Below are positions 9,829 through 19,418 of a DNA stretch of 64,000 bases, piece by piece. The first letter of the stretch is position 1. Every line of letters begins with the position of its first letter. This DNA comes from Poseidonocella sedimentorum (GTDB lineage: Bacteria; Pseudomonadota; Alphaproteobacteria; Rhodobacterales; Rhodobacteraceae), in contig NZ_FOYI01000005.1 in NCBI RefSeq assembly GCF_900116005.1, positions 62,001 through 126,000 on the forward strand, written 5' to 3'. The translations under genes were made by a program, and so were the position numbers. A model generated the notes under the pieces. That model was given only the letters and a program-made list of their open reading frames with translations, ran no database searches and was not told the origin of the DNA.

Positions 9829-10281
9829 ATGGAACTGTCAGACGAGATCGTGATCAACGCCCCCAAGGCCCGCGTCTACGCGGCGCTCAACGATCCCGAG
9901 GTGCTGCAAAAATGCATCCCCGGTTGCGAGGAGCTGATCAAGCACTCCGACGAGGCGCTCGAAGCCAAGGTCGTGCTCAAGGTCGGGCCGGTGAAGGCGA
10001 AGTTCAGCGGCGATGTCCAGCTCGACACCAGCGGCGCGCCGGATTCGTTTTCCCTCACCGGCAAGGGCAATGGCGGCGCGGCGGGCCACGCCAAGGGCGG
10101 GGCCGATGTGACCCTGACCGAGGTCGGGGACACGACCGTCCTGCGCTATGAGGCCAAGGCGGATATCGGCGGCAAGCTTGCCCAACTCGGAAGCCGGCTT
10201 ATCCAGAGCACGGCCAAGAAACTCGCCGCGAAATTCTTCAAATCCTTCGCCGAGGAAATGGACGCCGACCGCGTCGCCTGA
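9829..10281 (+). CDS. coxG: CoxG, SRPBCC-fold CO dehydrogenase accessory protein (short form)
   Basis: This 150-aa protein is a CoxG/SRPBCC (START-like) domain protein, beginning MELSDEIVINAPKARVYAALNDPEVL. CoxG links CO dehydrogenase to the membrane and is thought to deliver quinone. The Oligotropha protein is, from memory, about 200 aa with a C-terminal membrane-anchoring part; this one stops right after the START-like fold and shows no hydrophobic tail. It is the last gene of the cox operon, and a GC-rich hairpin follows the stop. Reading-frame loss of the tail is possible but I see no remnant. Confidence 0.88.
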   Translation: MELSDEIVINAPKARVYAALNDPEVLQKCIPGCEELIKHSDEALEAKVVLKVGPVKAKFSGDVQLDTSGAPDSFSLTGKGNGGAAGHAKGGADVTLTEVGDTTVLRYEAKADIGGKLAQLGSRLIQSTAKKLAAKFFKSFAEEMDADRVA

Positions 10282-10290
10282 CCCGACCCG

Positions 10291-10325
10291 AGCGCGCCCC
10301 CGTGCTCGTCTGCCCGGGGGGCGCT
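10291..10325 (+). terminator. GC-rich hairpin after coxG
   Basis: Arms 10291-10302 and 10315-10325 pair over 11 bp with one bulged base. No T-run follows, so it may be a weak terminator or an RNA 3'-end stabiliser. It separates the cox operon from sqdB. Confidence 0.5.
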
Positions 10326-10429
10326 GCGTGTCATTGAAACGTCACTTGCCGGTCAAACTCGGCGCGCGTTAGGCTGCGCGCATCAGGCGGGATCTCGGTT
10401 GGAGCGCCCGCAATCGAGGGAGAGCGGGC

Positions 10430-11647
10430 ATGAAAATCGCGATTTTGGGCGGGGATGGTTTTTGCGGCTGGCCGACGGCGCTGCACCTGTCGGAACAGGG
10501 CCACGAGATCCACATCATCGACAACCTCAGCCGCCGCTGGATCGACACCGAGCTTGGCGTGCAATCGCTCACGCCGATGGACAGCATTCAGGAACGCTGC
10601 CGCATCTGGCATCAGGAAACGGGGCGCAGCCTGCGCTTTCACCTGCTGGATCTGGCCAAGGATTACGAACGCCTGCGCCAGTGGCTGGCCGAGGAGCGGC
10701 CCGACGCCATCGTCCATTTCGCCGAACAGCGCGCCGCGCCCTATTCGATGAAATCCGATCGCCACAAGGTCTACACCGTCAACAACAACGTGAGCGCGAC
10801 GCATAACCTGCTGACCGCGATGGTCGAAACCGGGATCGACGCGCACCTGGTGCATCTGGGGACGATGGGCGTCTATGGGTATTCGAGCGTCGGCGCGCCG
10901 ATCCCCGAGGGCTATCTCGATGTGAAGATCGACACGCCCGAAGGCGAGAAGGATCAGGAGATCCTCTACCCGACGCGGCCCGGTTCGGTCTATCACATGA
11001 CCAAATCGCTCGATCAGATCCTGTTCCAGTTCTACGCCCAGAACGATGGGCTGCGGATCACCGACCTGCATCAGGGCATCGTCTGGGGCACGCACACCGA
11101 GCAGACCCGGCGCCACCCGCAGCTCGTCAACCGCTTCGACTACGATGGCGATTACGGCACCGTGCTCAACCGCTTCCTCATTCAGGCGGCGATCGGCTAC
11201 CCGCTGACGGTGCACGGGACCGGCGGCCAGACCCGCGCTTTCATCCACATTCAGGACACGGTGCGCTGCATCGAGTTGGCGCTCGGCGAGCCCCCGGCGG
11301 CGGGCGACCGGGTGCGGATCTTCAACCAGATGACCGAGACCCACCGCGTGCGCGATCTGGCGGAGATGGTGGCCGGGCTCACGGGCGCGACGGTGGCCTA
11401 CCTGCCCAACCCGCGCAAGGAAGCGCCGGAGAATGACCTGATCGTCAGGAATGACCAGTTCCTCGCCCTCGGGCTCGATCCGATCACCCTGCGCGACGGG
11501 CTGTTGAACGAAGTCGTCGAGGTGGCGCGAAAGTTCGCCCACCGGATCGACCGCTCGCGCGTTCCGGCCGTCAGCGCCTGGACAAAGGACATCGCCGGAC
11601 GGGTGGAAACCGATCCAGAGGGCCGGGGGCTCAAGTCCGTTTCATGA
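10430..11647 (+). CDS. sqdB: UDP-sulfoquinovose synthase
   Basis: This 405-aa extended short-chain dehydrogenase makes UDP-sulfoquinovose from UDP-glucose and sulfite, the first committed step of sulfolipid synthesis. The NAD-binding start MKIAILGGDGFCGWPTALHLS is the distinctive SqdB/SQD1 form. The catalytic Thr (GTMGVYGYS) and the YHMTK Tyr-x-x-x-Lys pair are present, along with the RRWIDTELG and HFAEQRAAPYSM segments of the family. It overlaps sqdD by 4 nt. The sqdB-sqdD-sqdC order is that of Rhodobacter sphaeroides. Confidence 0.95.
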   Translation: MKIAILGGDGFCGWPTALHLSEQGHEIHIIDNLSRRWIDTELGVQSLTPMDSIQERCRIWHQETGRSLRFHLLDLAKDYERLRQWLAEERPDAIVHFAEQRAAPYSMKSDRHKVYTVNNNVSATHNLLTAMVETGIDAHLVHLGTMGVYGYSSVGAPIPEGYLDVKIDTPEGEKDQEILYPTRPGSVYHMTKSLDQILFQFYAQNDGLRITDLHQGIVWGTHTEQTRRHPQLVNRFDYDGDYGTVLNRFLIQAAIGYPLTVHGTGGQTRAFIHIQDTVRCIELALGEPPAAGDRVRIFNQMTETHRVRDLAEMVAGLTGATVAYLPNPRKEAPENDLIVRNDQFLALGLDPITLRDGLLNEVVEVARKFAHRIDRSRVPAVSAWTKDIAGRVETDPEGRGLKSVS

Positions 11648-12444
11648 GCCGCGATGCTTATGTGACGCTGGTCACCAACGCCGATTTCGCCCTCGGCGCG
11701 CGGGCGCTCCTCCACTCGCTGCGGCGCAGCGGGACGAGCGCGGACATCGCCGTGATGCATACCGGGGGCGTGCCGGCCGAGGCGCTGGCCGATCTTGAGA
11801 GCCGCGGCGCGCGGCTGGTGCCGGTGGAGATGTTGCCGACCTCGGACGCTTTCAATGCGCGCCACGCCCGCAAGGACCTTCACGCCGCCGCGCCTTTCCT
11901 CAAGGGCACCAAGCCCGCCTTCCACACCCCGCTCGACAATTTCGCCAAGCTCCGCCTCTGGCAGCTCGACTACGACCGTGTCGTTTTCCTCGATGCCGAC
12001 ACGCTTGTTCTGCGCAACATCGATGCGCTCTTCGACTATCCCGAATTCTGCGCCGCGCCGAATGTCTATGAAAGCCTGGGTGACTTTCACCGGATGAACA
12101 GTGGCGTCTTCACCGCGCGCCCCGATCCGGAGACCTTCGCGCGCATGTTGACGCGCCTCGACGCGCCCGGGGCCTTCTGGCGGCGGACCGACCAGACCTT
12201 CCTGCAGGACTTCTTTCCACGTTGGCACGGGCTGCCGATCTTCATGAATACGCTGCAATATGTCTGGCTCAACATGCCCGAGCTCTGGAGCTGGGAGCAG
12301 ATCAGCGTGCTGCATTTCCAATACGAAAAACCCTGGCAGGCCCACAACAAGGCCGACCGGCTGCGCCCGCTCATCGACCTCTGGCAAGCCTATTTCGAAG
12401 ACGGGCCGGTCCCCGATCCGACCTCCCTCCCGGCGCCGGGATGA
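11644..12444 (+). CDS. sqdD: SqdD-type glycosyltransferase (sulfolipid)
   Basis: This 266-aa protein is a GT8-like glycosyltransferase with a metal-binding DxD motif (VFLDADTLVLRNID near residue 118) and the typical N-terminal YVTLVTNADFALGARALLHSLR. In Rhodobacter the sqdD product is the candidate transferase that moves sulfoquinovose from UDP onto an acceptor. It overlaps sqdB upstream and sqdC downstream by ATGA, which supports a three-gene operon. Assignment to the sulfolipid pathway relies on this order. Confidence 0.88.
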   Translation: MSRDAYVTLVTNADFALGARALLHSLRRSGTSADIAVMHTGGVPAEALADLESRGARLVPVEMLPTSDAFNARHARKDLHAAAPFLKGTKPAFHTPLDNFAKLRLWQLDYDRVVFLDADTLVLRNIDALFDYPEFCAAPNVYESLGDFHRMNSGVFTARPDPETFARMLTRLDAPGAFWRRTDQTFLQDFFPRWHGLPIFMNTLQYVWLNMPELWSWEQISVLHFQYEKPWQAHNKADRLRPLIDLWQAYFEDGPVPDPTSLPAPG

Positions 12445-13307
12445 GGCTCGCGATTACCGGGGGAACCGGGCTTGTGGGCCGCGAGATCGTCGCGGCAGCG
12501 CGGGCGGCGGGGCATGAGGTCCGGCTGCTGTCCCGACCGGGCTACAGGCTCGGGGATCGACCGGTGCTTGGCGGCATCGAGGCTCTGGTCCATTGCGCCT
12601 TTGACCATCTGCCCGGGCGCTATCGCGGCGGCGAGGGGGAGGACCCGGAGGGGTTCGTCCGGCGCAATCTCGACGGCTCGCGCGCGCTTTTCGAGGCGGC
12701 GCTGGCGGGCGGCGTCGGGCAGGTGGTCTTCCTCAGCTCGCGTGCGGTCTACCGGGATCTGCCCGGCGGCGGGTGGCTCGGGGAAGACACGCTCCCCGAT
12801 CCGGACAGCCTCTACGGCGAGGTGAAATGGGCCTGCGAGCGGGCTCTGGTGGAGATGGACGCCCCCGGGTTCCGCGCCGCTTCCCTGCGCGCGACCGGGG
12901 TCTACGGGCCGGGGCCCGGACACAAGTGGAGCGCTCTCTTCGCCGCCTTCCGCGATGGCCAGACGCCCCCGCCTCGCCGGGGGACGGAGATCCTCGGGGC
13001 GGATCTCGCCGCCGCTGTCCTTCTGCTGATCCGCCGCGGGGCGCGCGGGGCGTTCAACGCCTCCGATCTTGTGGTCGACCGGCATGATCTTCTGGCCGAA
13101 GTTGCGCGCCGCCTGTCGCTCTCGACCCCGCTGCCGCCGCCCAGTGACGCGCCGCTGAGCCGCATGCGCTGTGACCGGCTTCGTGCGCTCGGTTGGCGCC
13201 CGTCAGGTGCGGCGGGGCTCTCCCGCGCGCTCGACCAGATGCTCGCCGATCTGCCGCCGGGCGCTCAGGCCTCGGTCGGGGGAAGCCCGTCCAGCAGGAA
13301 TCCCTGA
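12441..13307 (+). CDS. sqdC: SqdC-like NAD-dependent epimerase/reductase
   Basis: This 288-aa extended short-chain dehydrogenase has the nucleotide motif TGGTGLVGREIV near residue 6 and a catalytic SLYGEVKWACE (Tyr-x-x-x-Lys) near residue 125. Rhodobacter sqdC mutants accumulate a sulfoquinovosyl-dihydroxyacetone, so SqdC acts late in sulfolipid synthesis. The name rests on position after sqdB-sqdD. The ATG overlaps the sqdD stop; the longer frame upstream lies inside sqdD. Its last 43 nt overlap the 3' end of the convergent response-regulator gene. Confidence 0.75.
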   Translation: MRLAITGGTGLVGREIVAAARAAGHEVRLLSRPGYRLGDRPVLGGIEALVHCAFDHLPGRYRGGEGEDPEGFVRRNLDGSRALFEAALAGGVGQVVFLSSRAVYRDLPGGGWLGEDTLPDPDSLYGEVKWACERALVEMDAPGFRAASLRATGVYGPGPGHKWSALFAAFRDGQTPPPRRGTEILGADLAAAVLLLIRRGARGAFNASDLVVDRHDLLAEVARRLSLSTPLPPPSDAPLSRMRCDRLRALGWRPSGAAGLSRALDQMLADLPPGAQASVGGSPSSRNP

Positions 13308-13954
13308 TTGCGTATCGTCTTGATTTCGAACCCGAAGTCTCCGCTCGGGGCGAGCTTGCGCCGCAGGTATCCGACGTAGACATCGACCACGTTTTCCGAA
13401 CTTGCCCCCTGCCGCACCCACAGCGTCTCGAAGAGTTCCAGCCGTGAGAGCGGCCTGCCCGCATGCCGTGCGAGAAGCCGCAGGAGCGCGAATTCCCGTT
13501 CGGTCAGCACCACCCGGCGCGCGCCCCGCGAGAGGCTCCAGCCCTGCGCATCGAGCGTCGCGGCTCTTGGCGCCTTGGCCTGCGCGCGGTGTTCCTGAAC
13601 CTGAAGCCGGGCCACGAGCTCATCAAAGGAAAACGGTTTGACGATATAGTCATCCGCCCCTGCCGCGAGCCCTTCGGCGCGCTGTGAGACCTCCGAAAGC
13701 GCGCTGAGCATGAGGATCGGGATCGCTTTTCCGGCCTGCCGCACGTCGCGCACGAGGGCGATGCCGTTGTCCTCGCCGATCATCACATCGACGATAGCCG
13801 CACTGAAGCCCGCGTCCTCGAAGCGCGCCCGCGCGGTCGGCGCGCTGTTCACAGTCACGGTCTCGTAGCCGTGCAGCTGCAATCCGCGGGCGAGGGCGGA
13901 GCAAATCTCGCGGTCATCATCGACAATGAGAATGCGGCGGGCAGGGGCGGTCAT
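13265..13954 (-). CDS. OmpR/PhoB-family response regulator
   Basis: This 229-aa regulator has an N-terminal receiver domain with acidic residues at VDDDRE, the phospho-acceptor Asp in AIVDVMIGEDNG, and the conserved Lys in IVKPFS. A winged-helix DNA-binding domain follows (VVLTEREFALLRLLARHAGRPLS, then VDVYVGYLRRKL). It is coupled to the upstream kinase gene by a 4-nt overlap. The target genes are unknown; the pair could control neighbouring genes or itself. Confidence 0.92.
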   Translation of the reverse strand: MTAPARRILIVDDDREICSALARGLQLHGYETVTVNSAPTARARFEDAGFSAAIVDVMIGEDNGIALVRDVRQAGKAIPILMLSALSEVSQRAEGLAAGADDYIVKPFSFDELVARLQVQEHRAQAKAPRAATLDAQGWSLSRGARRVVLTEREFALLRLLARHAGRPLSRLELFETLWVRQGASSENVVDVYVGYLRRKLAPSGDFGFEIKTIRNQGFLLDGLPPTEA

Positions 13955-15537
13955 GGCATGGTTCCGGGGTCTGGCCGGGGGAGGGTGATGGTGACACGCG
14001 TCCCGTTCCCATCGCCATCCGGTGCGGGGCTGTCGAGCGCGATCGTGCCGCCTTGTTGCTCTACCACCCAGCGGGCGAAGGCAAGGCCGATCCCGAATCC
14101 TTCGGACCGCGCCGCGCTGCGCCCCTGGCGGAAGCGGTCGAAAATCTCCTCCCGGTCCTCCGGCGCGATGCCGGGCCCCGCGTCGATCACCGAAAGCCTT
14201 GCCTGCTTGCCGCGCGATCCCGCTTCAAGCTGGAGCTTGCCGCTGCTGCGCGCGTGGCGGCAGGCGTTCTGGATCAGGCCGCAGACGATCTGGCGCAGCC
14301 AGTTGGCATCGCCGACCGCGTCCGTCTCACTTTCTTTCAACACCGTGAGCACCATGCCGGCGCTGTCGATCTGGGGGCGCATGTCGGCAACAGCGTCGTC
14401 CAGGATCTGGCCCAGATCGATCGGTTCGGCCTCCAACTCGAGCGCCCCCGACTCCGAGCGCGCGATCCGCAAAAGATCATCGATCCGTCGGTTGAGACGG
14501 AGCGCGCGCGCCCGGATCGTGTTGAAGCTTTCCGCCGGATCGTTCGCGCCCTTCGCCCCGATCTCGGTCTCCATCAGGATCACCGTCAGCGGCGTGCGCA
14601 ACTCATGGCTGATATCGGCAAAGAACCGGCGGCGGTTTTCGTCGATCTCCGCCAATTCGGTCACCGCGTTGCGCAGGGCTTCGGTCCTCTCGGCGATGGT
14701 CTGGTTCAACTGTGTCCATTCGGCGTCGACATGGGCCTGCCGCTCGGCCAGCGCGCCTGCCATGCGGTTGGTCTCGGCGAAAAGCACGTCGATCTCGTCG
14801 CCGCGCCCTTCGGGCAGGGCAATGGCGAAATCCTCACGCCCGACGCGCTGCGCGGCGCCGCGCAGAAGGTCAAGCCGCCGGAACAGTGGCCGCAGCAGGC
14901 CAAGGTAGGCGAGCGCGAGGAGCAGCAGGGTCGCGGCGGACACGCTGAGCGCCAGCGCAATGAGGCGGCCGCGGAGTTCGGCGATGCCCGCGATGATCTC
15001 GAACCGGCGGCGGCGTTCCTCGTTGATGACCCCATTGAGCAGCGGATCGAACCCGCGCGCGAAACTGTCGATATAGCCCTTGAGCCGGTCGCGATCTGTC
15101 GTCTCGGCAGTGAGCCCGGTCATGGTACTTTGCAGCTGCGCCTCCATGCGGGCGAGGCCGAGGCTCTGGGTCGCGCGGCGGGATTGCTCGTCGAGGCCCA
15201 GTGATTGCGCCTCTGAAACGGCCGTTTCCAAGTTGTCGCGAAGCCGGGAGAAGGTCGCGGTGATCTGCCGCTCGATGGGGGCAAGGCGGGCGGCGCGGGT
15301 CGCGGGCGCGAGGCCGGTCTGGACGGCTTCGGTCGCCACGATGATCAGGCTGGAGACCTGGGTGGAGAGCTCGGCATACTGCGCGATGCGTTGTTCGGAG
15401 TCCAACGAGGCGGTGATCCGGCGCGCGACCATGTCGTGGCCGGAGATCGTGATCCCGGCGGCCAACAGCGCCACGAGCCCGAGCGCCGCCGCGCCGAGGC
15501 CAAGACGGGTTTTCAGGCTGACGAGCGGCCCTCGCAC
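13951..15537 (-). CDS. membrane sensor histidine kinase
   Basis: This 528-aa kinase has a first membrane segment near residues 12-30, an all-helical extracytoplasmic region of about 170 residues, and a second membrane segment near 225-245. A HAMP-like linker (QRVGREDFAIALPEGRGDEID) and the phospho-acceptor box (FFADISHELRTPLTV) follow. The ATPase domain shows NACRH, DAGPGI and a GFGIGLAFARWVV G2 box. The start is a GTG with GGGGGA about 6 nt upstream. It pairs with the response regulator that overlaps its end. The ligand is unknown. Confidence 0.9.
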   Translation of the reverse strand: MRGPLVSLKTRLGLGAAALGLVALLAAGITISGHDMVARRITASLDSEQRIAQYAELSTQVSSLIIVATEAVQTGLAPATRAARLAPIERQITATFSRLRDNLETAVSEAQSLGLDEQSRRATQSLGLARMEAQLQSTMTGLTAETTDRDRLKGYIDSFARGFDPLLNGVINEERRRRFEIIAGIAELRGRLIALALSVSAATLLLLALAYLGLLRPLFRRLDLLRGAAQRVGREDFAIALPEGRGDEIDVLFAETNRMAGALAERQAHVDAEWTQLNQTIAERTEALRNAVTELAEIDENRRRFFADISHELRTPLTVILMETEIGAKGANDPAESFNTIRARALRLNRRIDDLLRIARSESGALELEAEPIDLGQILDDAVADMRPQIDSAGMVLTVLKESETDAVGDANWLRQIVCGLIQNACRHARSSGKLQLEAGSRGKQARLSVIDAGPGIAPEDREEIFDRFRQGRSAARSEGFGIGLAFARWVVEQQGGTIALDSPAPDGDGNGTRVTITLPRPDPGTMP

Positions 15538-15639
15538 GCAGGTTCCCCCATTCCACGCCCGATCCGCCTTGGACCCGGGCTTCGCTGTCGATCAATAGGG
15601 TATGGGAGCGCAAAGCGCCACGCGCTTGGCAGTGGCGCC

Positions 15640-17511
15640 CTAGCCGCCGGCCATCAGGATCGAGGCGATCTGCGAGCCGGTGGAGGAACTGATGTTCGTC
15701 CCGGTGGTGGTGCTCAGATAGCTCTCGCGGAGGGGGTCGAGGTACTCGGGCTTGAGCAGGATCGAAAGGTCCGAGGTGCCGAAGACGCTTTCGGAGCGTT
15801 CCTTGAAGTCTTCCAACTGGCGTTCGAGATCGAGGGCCGCGAAGCTGGACGGGAAGTTGAACGCCGACTCGAAGATCGTCCGGAGCGGCGTGGATGACAT
15901 CACCGAAAACCACCGCGCATCGTTGGAGGAGACGCTGTCGACGATATCGGTCAGCTCACGTTCCATGGAAATCGCGATGCGCATGGAGGTGTCGACATTG
16001 CCCACGGCGACTTCGAATTGCCGCGTGATATAGGCTTCCGAGAGGGTGCGGGCGAACCCGGCGGGATAGGTGCGATCGGCGCTTTCGGCCTTGAAATCCA
16101 TCGCCTTGTGGAAAGCCGAATAGCGGCTGTCGTCGATCAGGTTGACGAAAGACAACGGGTCGAGCCCGTCGGATGTTGCGACCTTGTTGAAACGCGCGGC
16201 GCCTTCCACCCCTGCGGGCAGATCGAAGAAACTCATGGTCGCGATCATGAACCCGGCGTCTTTGATGAGCTGATCCCCGGTCTTGATGCTGCTGCCACGG
16301 CTCTCGATTGTCTCGACCATGTTGTTCAGCGCGCTTTGCGCCTCGGCGATGTCCTCGCCCCCGGCGATCTCGTTGAAGGAGAAGAGGTTGGCGAGCGCGG
16401 CGTAGCGTTTGTCGTCGAGCGTATTGGCGAAGGAGGCGTCGTCATAGAGATCGGAATCGAGCACCGCGCGCAGGTTGGATTCGGTGTCGAGGAAGACATC
16501 GTTTTCAAGCCCGAAGACGGTCAGCGCGGCCGTAAGCGCGTCCTCGTCGGCAAGCAGGTCATCGGCGGTCGCGAAGCTGTTGAGCTTGTCGCCGAAGACC
16601 TCGGCGAATCCGTAGACAGAGGCCTTCTCGCTTTCGCGCGACTGGAAATCAAACACCGCGGCCAACTCGGCAAGGCGCGGATCGTTTTGAGTGTTGGCAA
16701 AGCTGTCCGGGTCGCTGAGTTCGCTTTCGAGCACCGATTTGAGATAGTAGGTGTTGTCGGTCAGGTCTTCGAGACCATAGACCGAGAGCGTCGCGCGCAG
16801 CAGGCCCCGGTCCGAGAGCAGATCATCGGCGCTGTCGAGTGCTTCGAGACGGGTGGCGATATCGTCGTCCACCGCGCTCAGAAAGGCGGAGTCCACCCGC
16901 GGCTCCACCCCTTGCGCCGCCTTGGCGAAGGCGAGGTAGGCCTTGTCCTCAAGCCGGTTGGCCAGCGAGGCCGGATCGTCGAGATCCGAGCTTATGACCC
17001 GCTGGAGAAACACCGTCCGGTCTTCATCGCCCTCGATCCCGAAGGCCTCGAGCGCCTGTGTCAGGAGACGCTCGTTGCCCTCGTTGAACAGCGCTTGCGG
17101 TGAACTGAGGCTGGAGAGCGTGCCGCGGATCGTGTCCCGCGCATCGGCGGTCGGCAACTGTGCATTTCCACCGAAATTGAACGTCCGCGCGAGAGATTGG
17201 TACTTCTTGTCGCTGAGCCGATTGGCGAAAGAGGTCGAATCGTTCAGGTCGGATTCGAGCACGCGGCGGATGAAGCCCGAATTGTTGATGTCGTCCTGCA
17301 ACCCGAAAGCGCCGAGCGCGACGCGCAGCAACTGTCGGTCGGCCATGAGCTCATCGACCGTCTCGATTTTCTGAATGTTTTCTTCAAGATGCTGCAGATC
17401 CCGCGCGATCTGCCCGGTGTTGGCGAAGGCTTGTACCTGCTGGCTTTGGGTGCGCTGCATGTAGGCGTAGGCGCTGATGCCGGAGCCAACGATGGAGGGT
17501 GTGTAGCTCAT
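15640..17511 (-). CDS. DUF1217 protein with five internal repeats
   Basis: This 623-aa protein begins MSYTPSIVGSGISAYAYMQR and has no signal peptide or membrane segment. Five copies of a module of about 60 residues lie near residues 52-114, 139-200, 227-290, 318-380 and 412-474. Each copy has the pattern LL-x-A-x-x-x-FGL, then VLESDL-DP-SFAN-L-D-RY-x-x-L-x-x-x-F-F. A sixth, different C-terminal region (about 480-600) follows. DUF1217 genes are, from memory, common near flagellar genes in Rhodobacterales, but no flagellar gene is visible here. The start was moved to the ATG with GGGGAAG upstream, 38 codons inside the longer frame. Function unknown. Confidence 0.78.
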   Translation of the reverse strand: MSYTPSIVGSGISAYAYMQRTQSQQVQAFANTGQIARDLQHLEENIQKIETVDELMADRQLLRVALGAFGLQDDINNSGFIRRVLESDLNDSTSFANRLSDKKYQSLARTFNFGGNAQLPTADARDTIRGTLSSLSSPQALFNEGNERLLTQALEAFGIEGDEDRTVFLQRVISSDLDDPASLANRLEDKAYLAFAKAAQGVEPRVDSAFLSAVDDDIATRLEALDSADDLLSDRGLLRATLSVYGLEDLTDNTYYLKSVLESELSDPDSFANTQNDPRLAELAAVFDFQSRESEKASVYGFAEVFGDKLNSFATADDLLADEDALTAALTVFGLENDVFLDTESNLRAVLDSDLYDDASFANTLDDKRYAALANLFSFNEIAGGEDIAEAQSALNNMVETIESRGSSIKTGDQLIKDAGFMIATMSFFDLPAGVEGAARFNKVATSDGLDPLSFVNLIDDSRYSAFHKAMDFKAESADRTYPAGFARTLSEAYITRQFEVAVGNVDTSMRIAISMERELTDIVDSVSSNDARWFSVMSSTPLRTIFESAFNFPSSFAALDLERQLEDFKERSESVFGTSDLSILLKPEYLDPLRESYLSTTTGTNISSSTGSQIASILMAGG

Positions 17512-17700
17512 GTTCTTCCCCGCATCGCGCGTCTTGCGCGAAAAACCGACGGGGCCACATGCCCCGCTGGATCGCACGTTTTGTGCGCCCGAAACCCTAA
17601 GAAATGCTTTATTCCGCAGGGGCAATCACCCGTGAGGCCCGCCCCCGGTGGACCCGCGCGCGACACGCATCCGCGCCCTTCTCCGCCTGCGGGAGCGGGC

Positions 17701-17727
17701 CCCTTGTGTGACATAGTCACGCAAGGG
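17701..17727. promoter_or_regulatory. 27-bp palindrome upstream of cydA, candidate Crp/Fnr-type operator
   Basis: Two 12-nt arms (17701-17712 and 17716-17727) match at 11 of 12 positions around ATA. The core is GTGACATAGTCAC at 17708-17720. The same core layout, GTGAC-N3-GTCAC, recurs at 21429-21441. The half-site GTGA fits the recognition helix of the nearby Crp/Fnr-type regulator, but the GTGA to TCAC spacing is 5 nt where classical CRP sites have 6. The rest of 17512-17802 holds no gene. Confidence 0.65.
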
Positions 17728-17802
17728 CTGTGCGGGCTTGGCTTGGATGCTACAACAAGAGGGCTTCCGCGCTTTGGAAGCGCCTGTCTGATCGGAGGCC
17801 GC

Positions 17803-19413
17803 ATGGACCTAGATGTCGTTGAGCTTTCGCGTCTGCAATTTGCGCTGACAGCGATGTACCACTTCCTTTTCGTGCCCCTGACCTTGGGGCTGTCCGTCAT
17901 CGTGGCGATCATGGAGACGGTCTATGTCATGACCGGGCGGCCGATCTGGCGACAGATGACGAAATTCTGGGGCACGCTTTTCGGAATCAATTTCGTGCTC
18001 GGCGTGGCGACCGGGATCACCATGGAATTTCAGTTCGGGATGAACTGGTCCTACTACAGCCACTATGTCGGCGATGTGTTCGGCGCGCCGCTGGCGATCG
18101 AGGGGCTGATGGCCTTCTTCCTCGAAGCCACCTTCGTGGGCCTGTTCTTCTTCGGTTGGGAAAAGCTGAGCCGGGTCCAGCATCTCGTGGTCACATGGCT
18201 CGTCGCCATCGGCTCCAACTTCTCCGCCCTGTGGATCCTGATCGCCAACGGCTGGATGCAGAACCCGGTGGGCGCGGAGTTCAACCCGATGACCATGCGC
18301 ATGGAAATGACCTCCTTCTTCGAGGTGCTGTTCAACGACGTGGCCCAGGCGAAATTCGTCCACACGGTCAGCGCGGGCTATGTCACGGCGGCGGTTTTCG
18401 TGCTCGGGGTCTCGGCGTGGTACCTGCTGGGCGCGCGCCATGTGGAGCTTGCGCGGCGCTCGATCGCGGTGGCGGCGTCCTTCGGGCTCGCCTCGGCGCT
18501 CTCGGTCGTGGTGCTGGGGGACGAGTCCGGGTATTCGGCGGGCCATTCGCAGAAGATGAAACTCGCGGCGATCGAGGCGATGTGGGAGACCGAACCCGCC
18601 CCGGCCTCCTTCACGCTCTTTGGCCTGCCCAATCAGGAGGAGCGCGAGACGCATTTCGCGATCCATATCCCCTGGGCCATGGGCCTGATCGGGACGCGCT
18701 CGCTCACCACCGAAATCCCCGGGATCAACGAACTGGAGGCACAGGCCGAGGAGCGCATCCGCTCCGGCCTCATCGCCTATGATGCGCTGCTGACCGTCCG
18801 GCAGGACCGCGAGGCCACAGATCCGGCGGTCATGGCCCGCTTCGAGGAGCATTCGGACGATCTGGGCTTTGCCTTCCTGCTGCTGCGCTATCTCGAAGAC
18901 CCGCGCGAGGCGAGCGATGCCGAGATCACCATGGCCGCCGAGGACACGATCCCCAAGGTCTGGCCGCTGTTCTGGGCCTTCCGGATCATGGTCGCGCTCG
19001 GGTTCTCCTTCATCGCGCTGATGGCCTATTTCTTCTATCTTGCCTCGTTCAAGGGGATGCAGTTCCCCCGCTGGGCGTTGCGGCTTGCGGTGATCGTCAT
19101 CCCGACGCCGTGGATCGCGGCCGAGATGGGCTGGTTCGTCGCCGAATTCGGGCGCCAACCCTGGACGGTGGACGGGGTGCTGCCCACGGCGCTCTCGGTG
19201 AGCCACCTTGGAGTGAGCGAATTGCTCATAACGCTCGCGGGCTTCATCACCTTCTACACGGTGCTCTTCATCGTCGAAATCGGGCTCATGCTGAAATACA
19301 TCCGCAAGGGCCCGTTCATGGATGTGGCAGAGACCGACGCCTGGACCGCCCGGCATGAACACCGCTTGCGGACCCATGACGGCAACGTCCCCGACGCAAC
19401 CCCCGCGGAGTAA
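17803..19413 (+). CDS. cydA: cytochrome bd-type quinol oxidase subunit I
   Basis: This 536-aa membrane protein is the haem-carrying subunit of cytochrome bd, which oxidises quinol and reduces O2 to water without pumping protons. The N terminus has the axial haem ligand His20 ([13 protein letters not shown]). The quinol region shows [26 protein letters not shown], and the signature [14 protein letters not shown] lies near residue 445. The quinol-binding loop is of the short type found in the cyanide-insensitive (CioA) branch. The ATG at 17803 starts the first membrane helix; the frame extends upstream without support. It leads the operon cydA-cydB-cydX-regulator. Confidence 0.95.
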   Translation: MDLDVVELSRLQFALTAMYHFLFVPLTLGLSVIVAIMETVYVMTGRPIWRQMTKFWGTLFGINFVLGVATGITMEFQFGMNWSYYSHYVGDVFGAPLAIEGLMAFFLEATFVGLFFFGWEKLSRVQHLVVTWLVAIGSNFSALWILIANGWMQNPVGAEFNPMTMRMEMTSFFEVLFNDVAQAKFVHTVSAGYVTAAVFVLGVSAWYLLGARHVELARRSIAVAASFGLASALSVVVLGDESGYSAGHSQKMKLAAIEAMWETEPAPASFTLFGLPNQEERETHFAIHIPWAMGLIGTRSLTTEIPGINELEAQAEERIRSGLIAYDALLTVRQDREATDPAVMARFEEHSDDLGFAFLLLRYLEDPREASDAEITMAAEDTIPKVWPLFWAFRIMVALGFSFIALMAYFFYLASFKGMQFPRWALRLAVIVIPTPWIAAEMGWFVAEFGRQPWTVDGVLPTALSVSHLGVSELLITLAGFITFYTVLFIVEIGLMLKYIRKGPFMDVAETDAWTARHEHRLRTHDGNVPDATPAE

Positions 19414-19418
19414 CAGCC

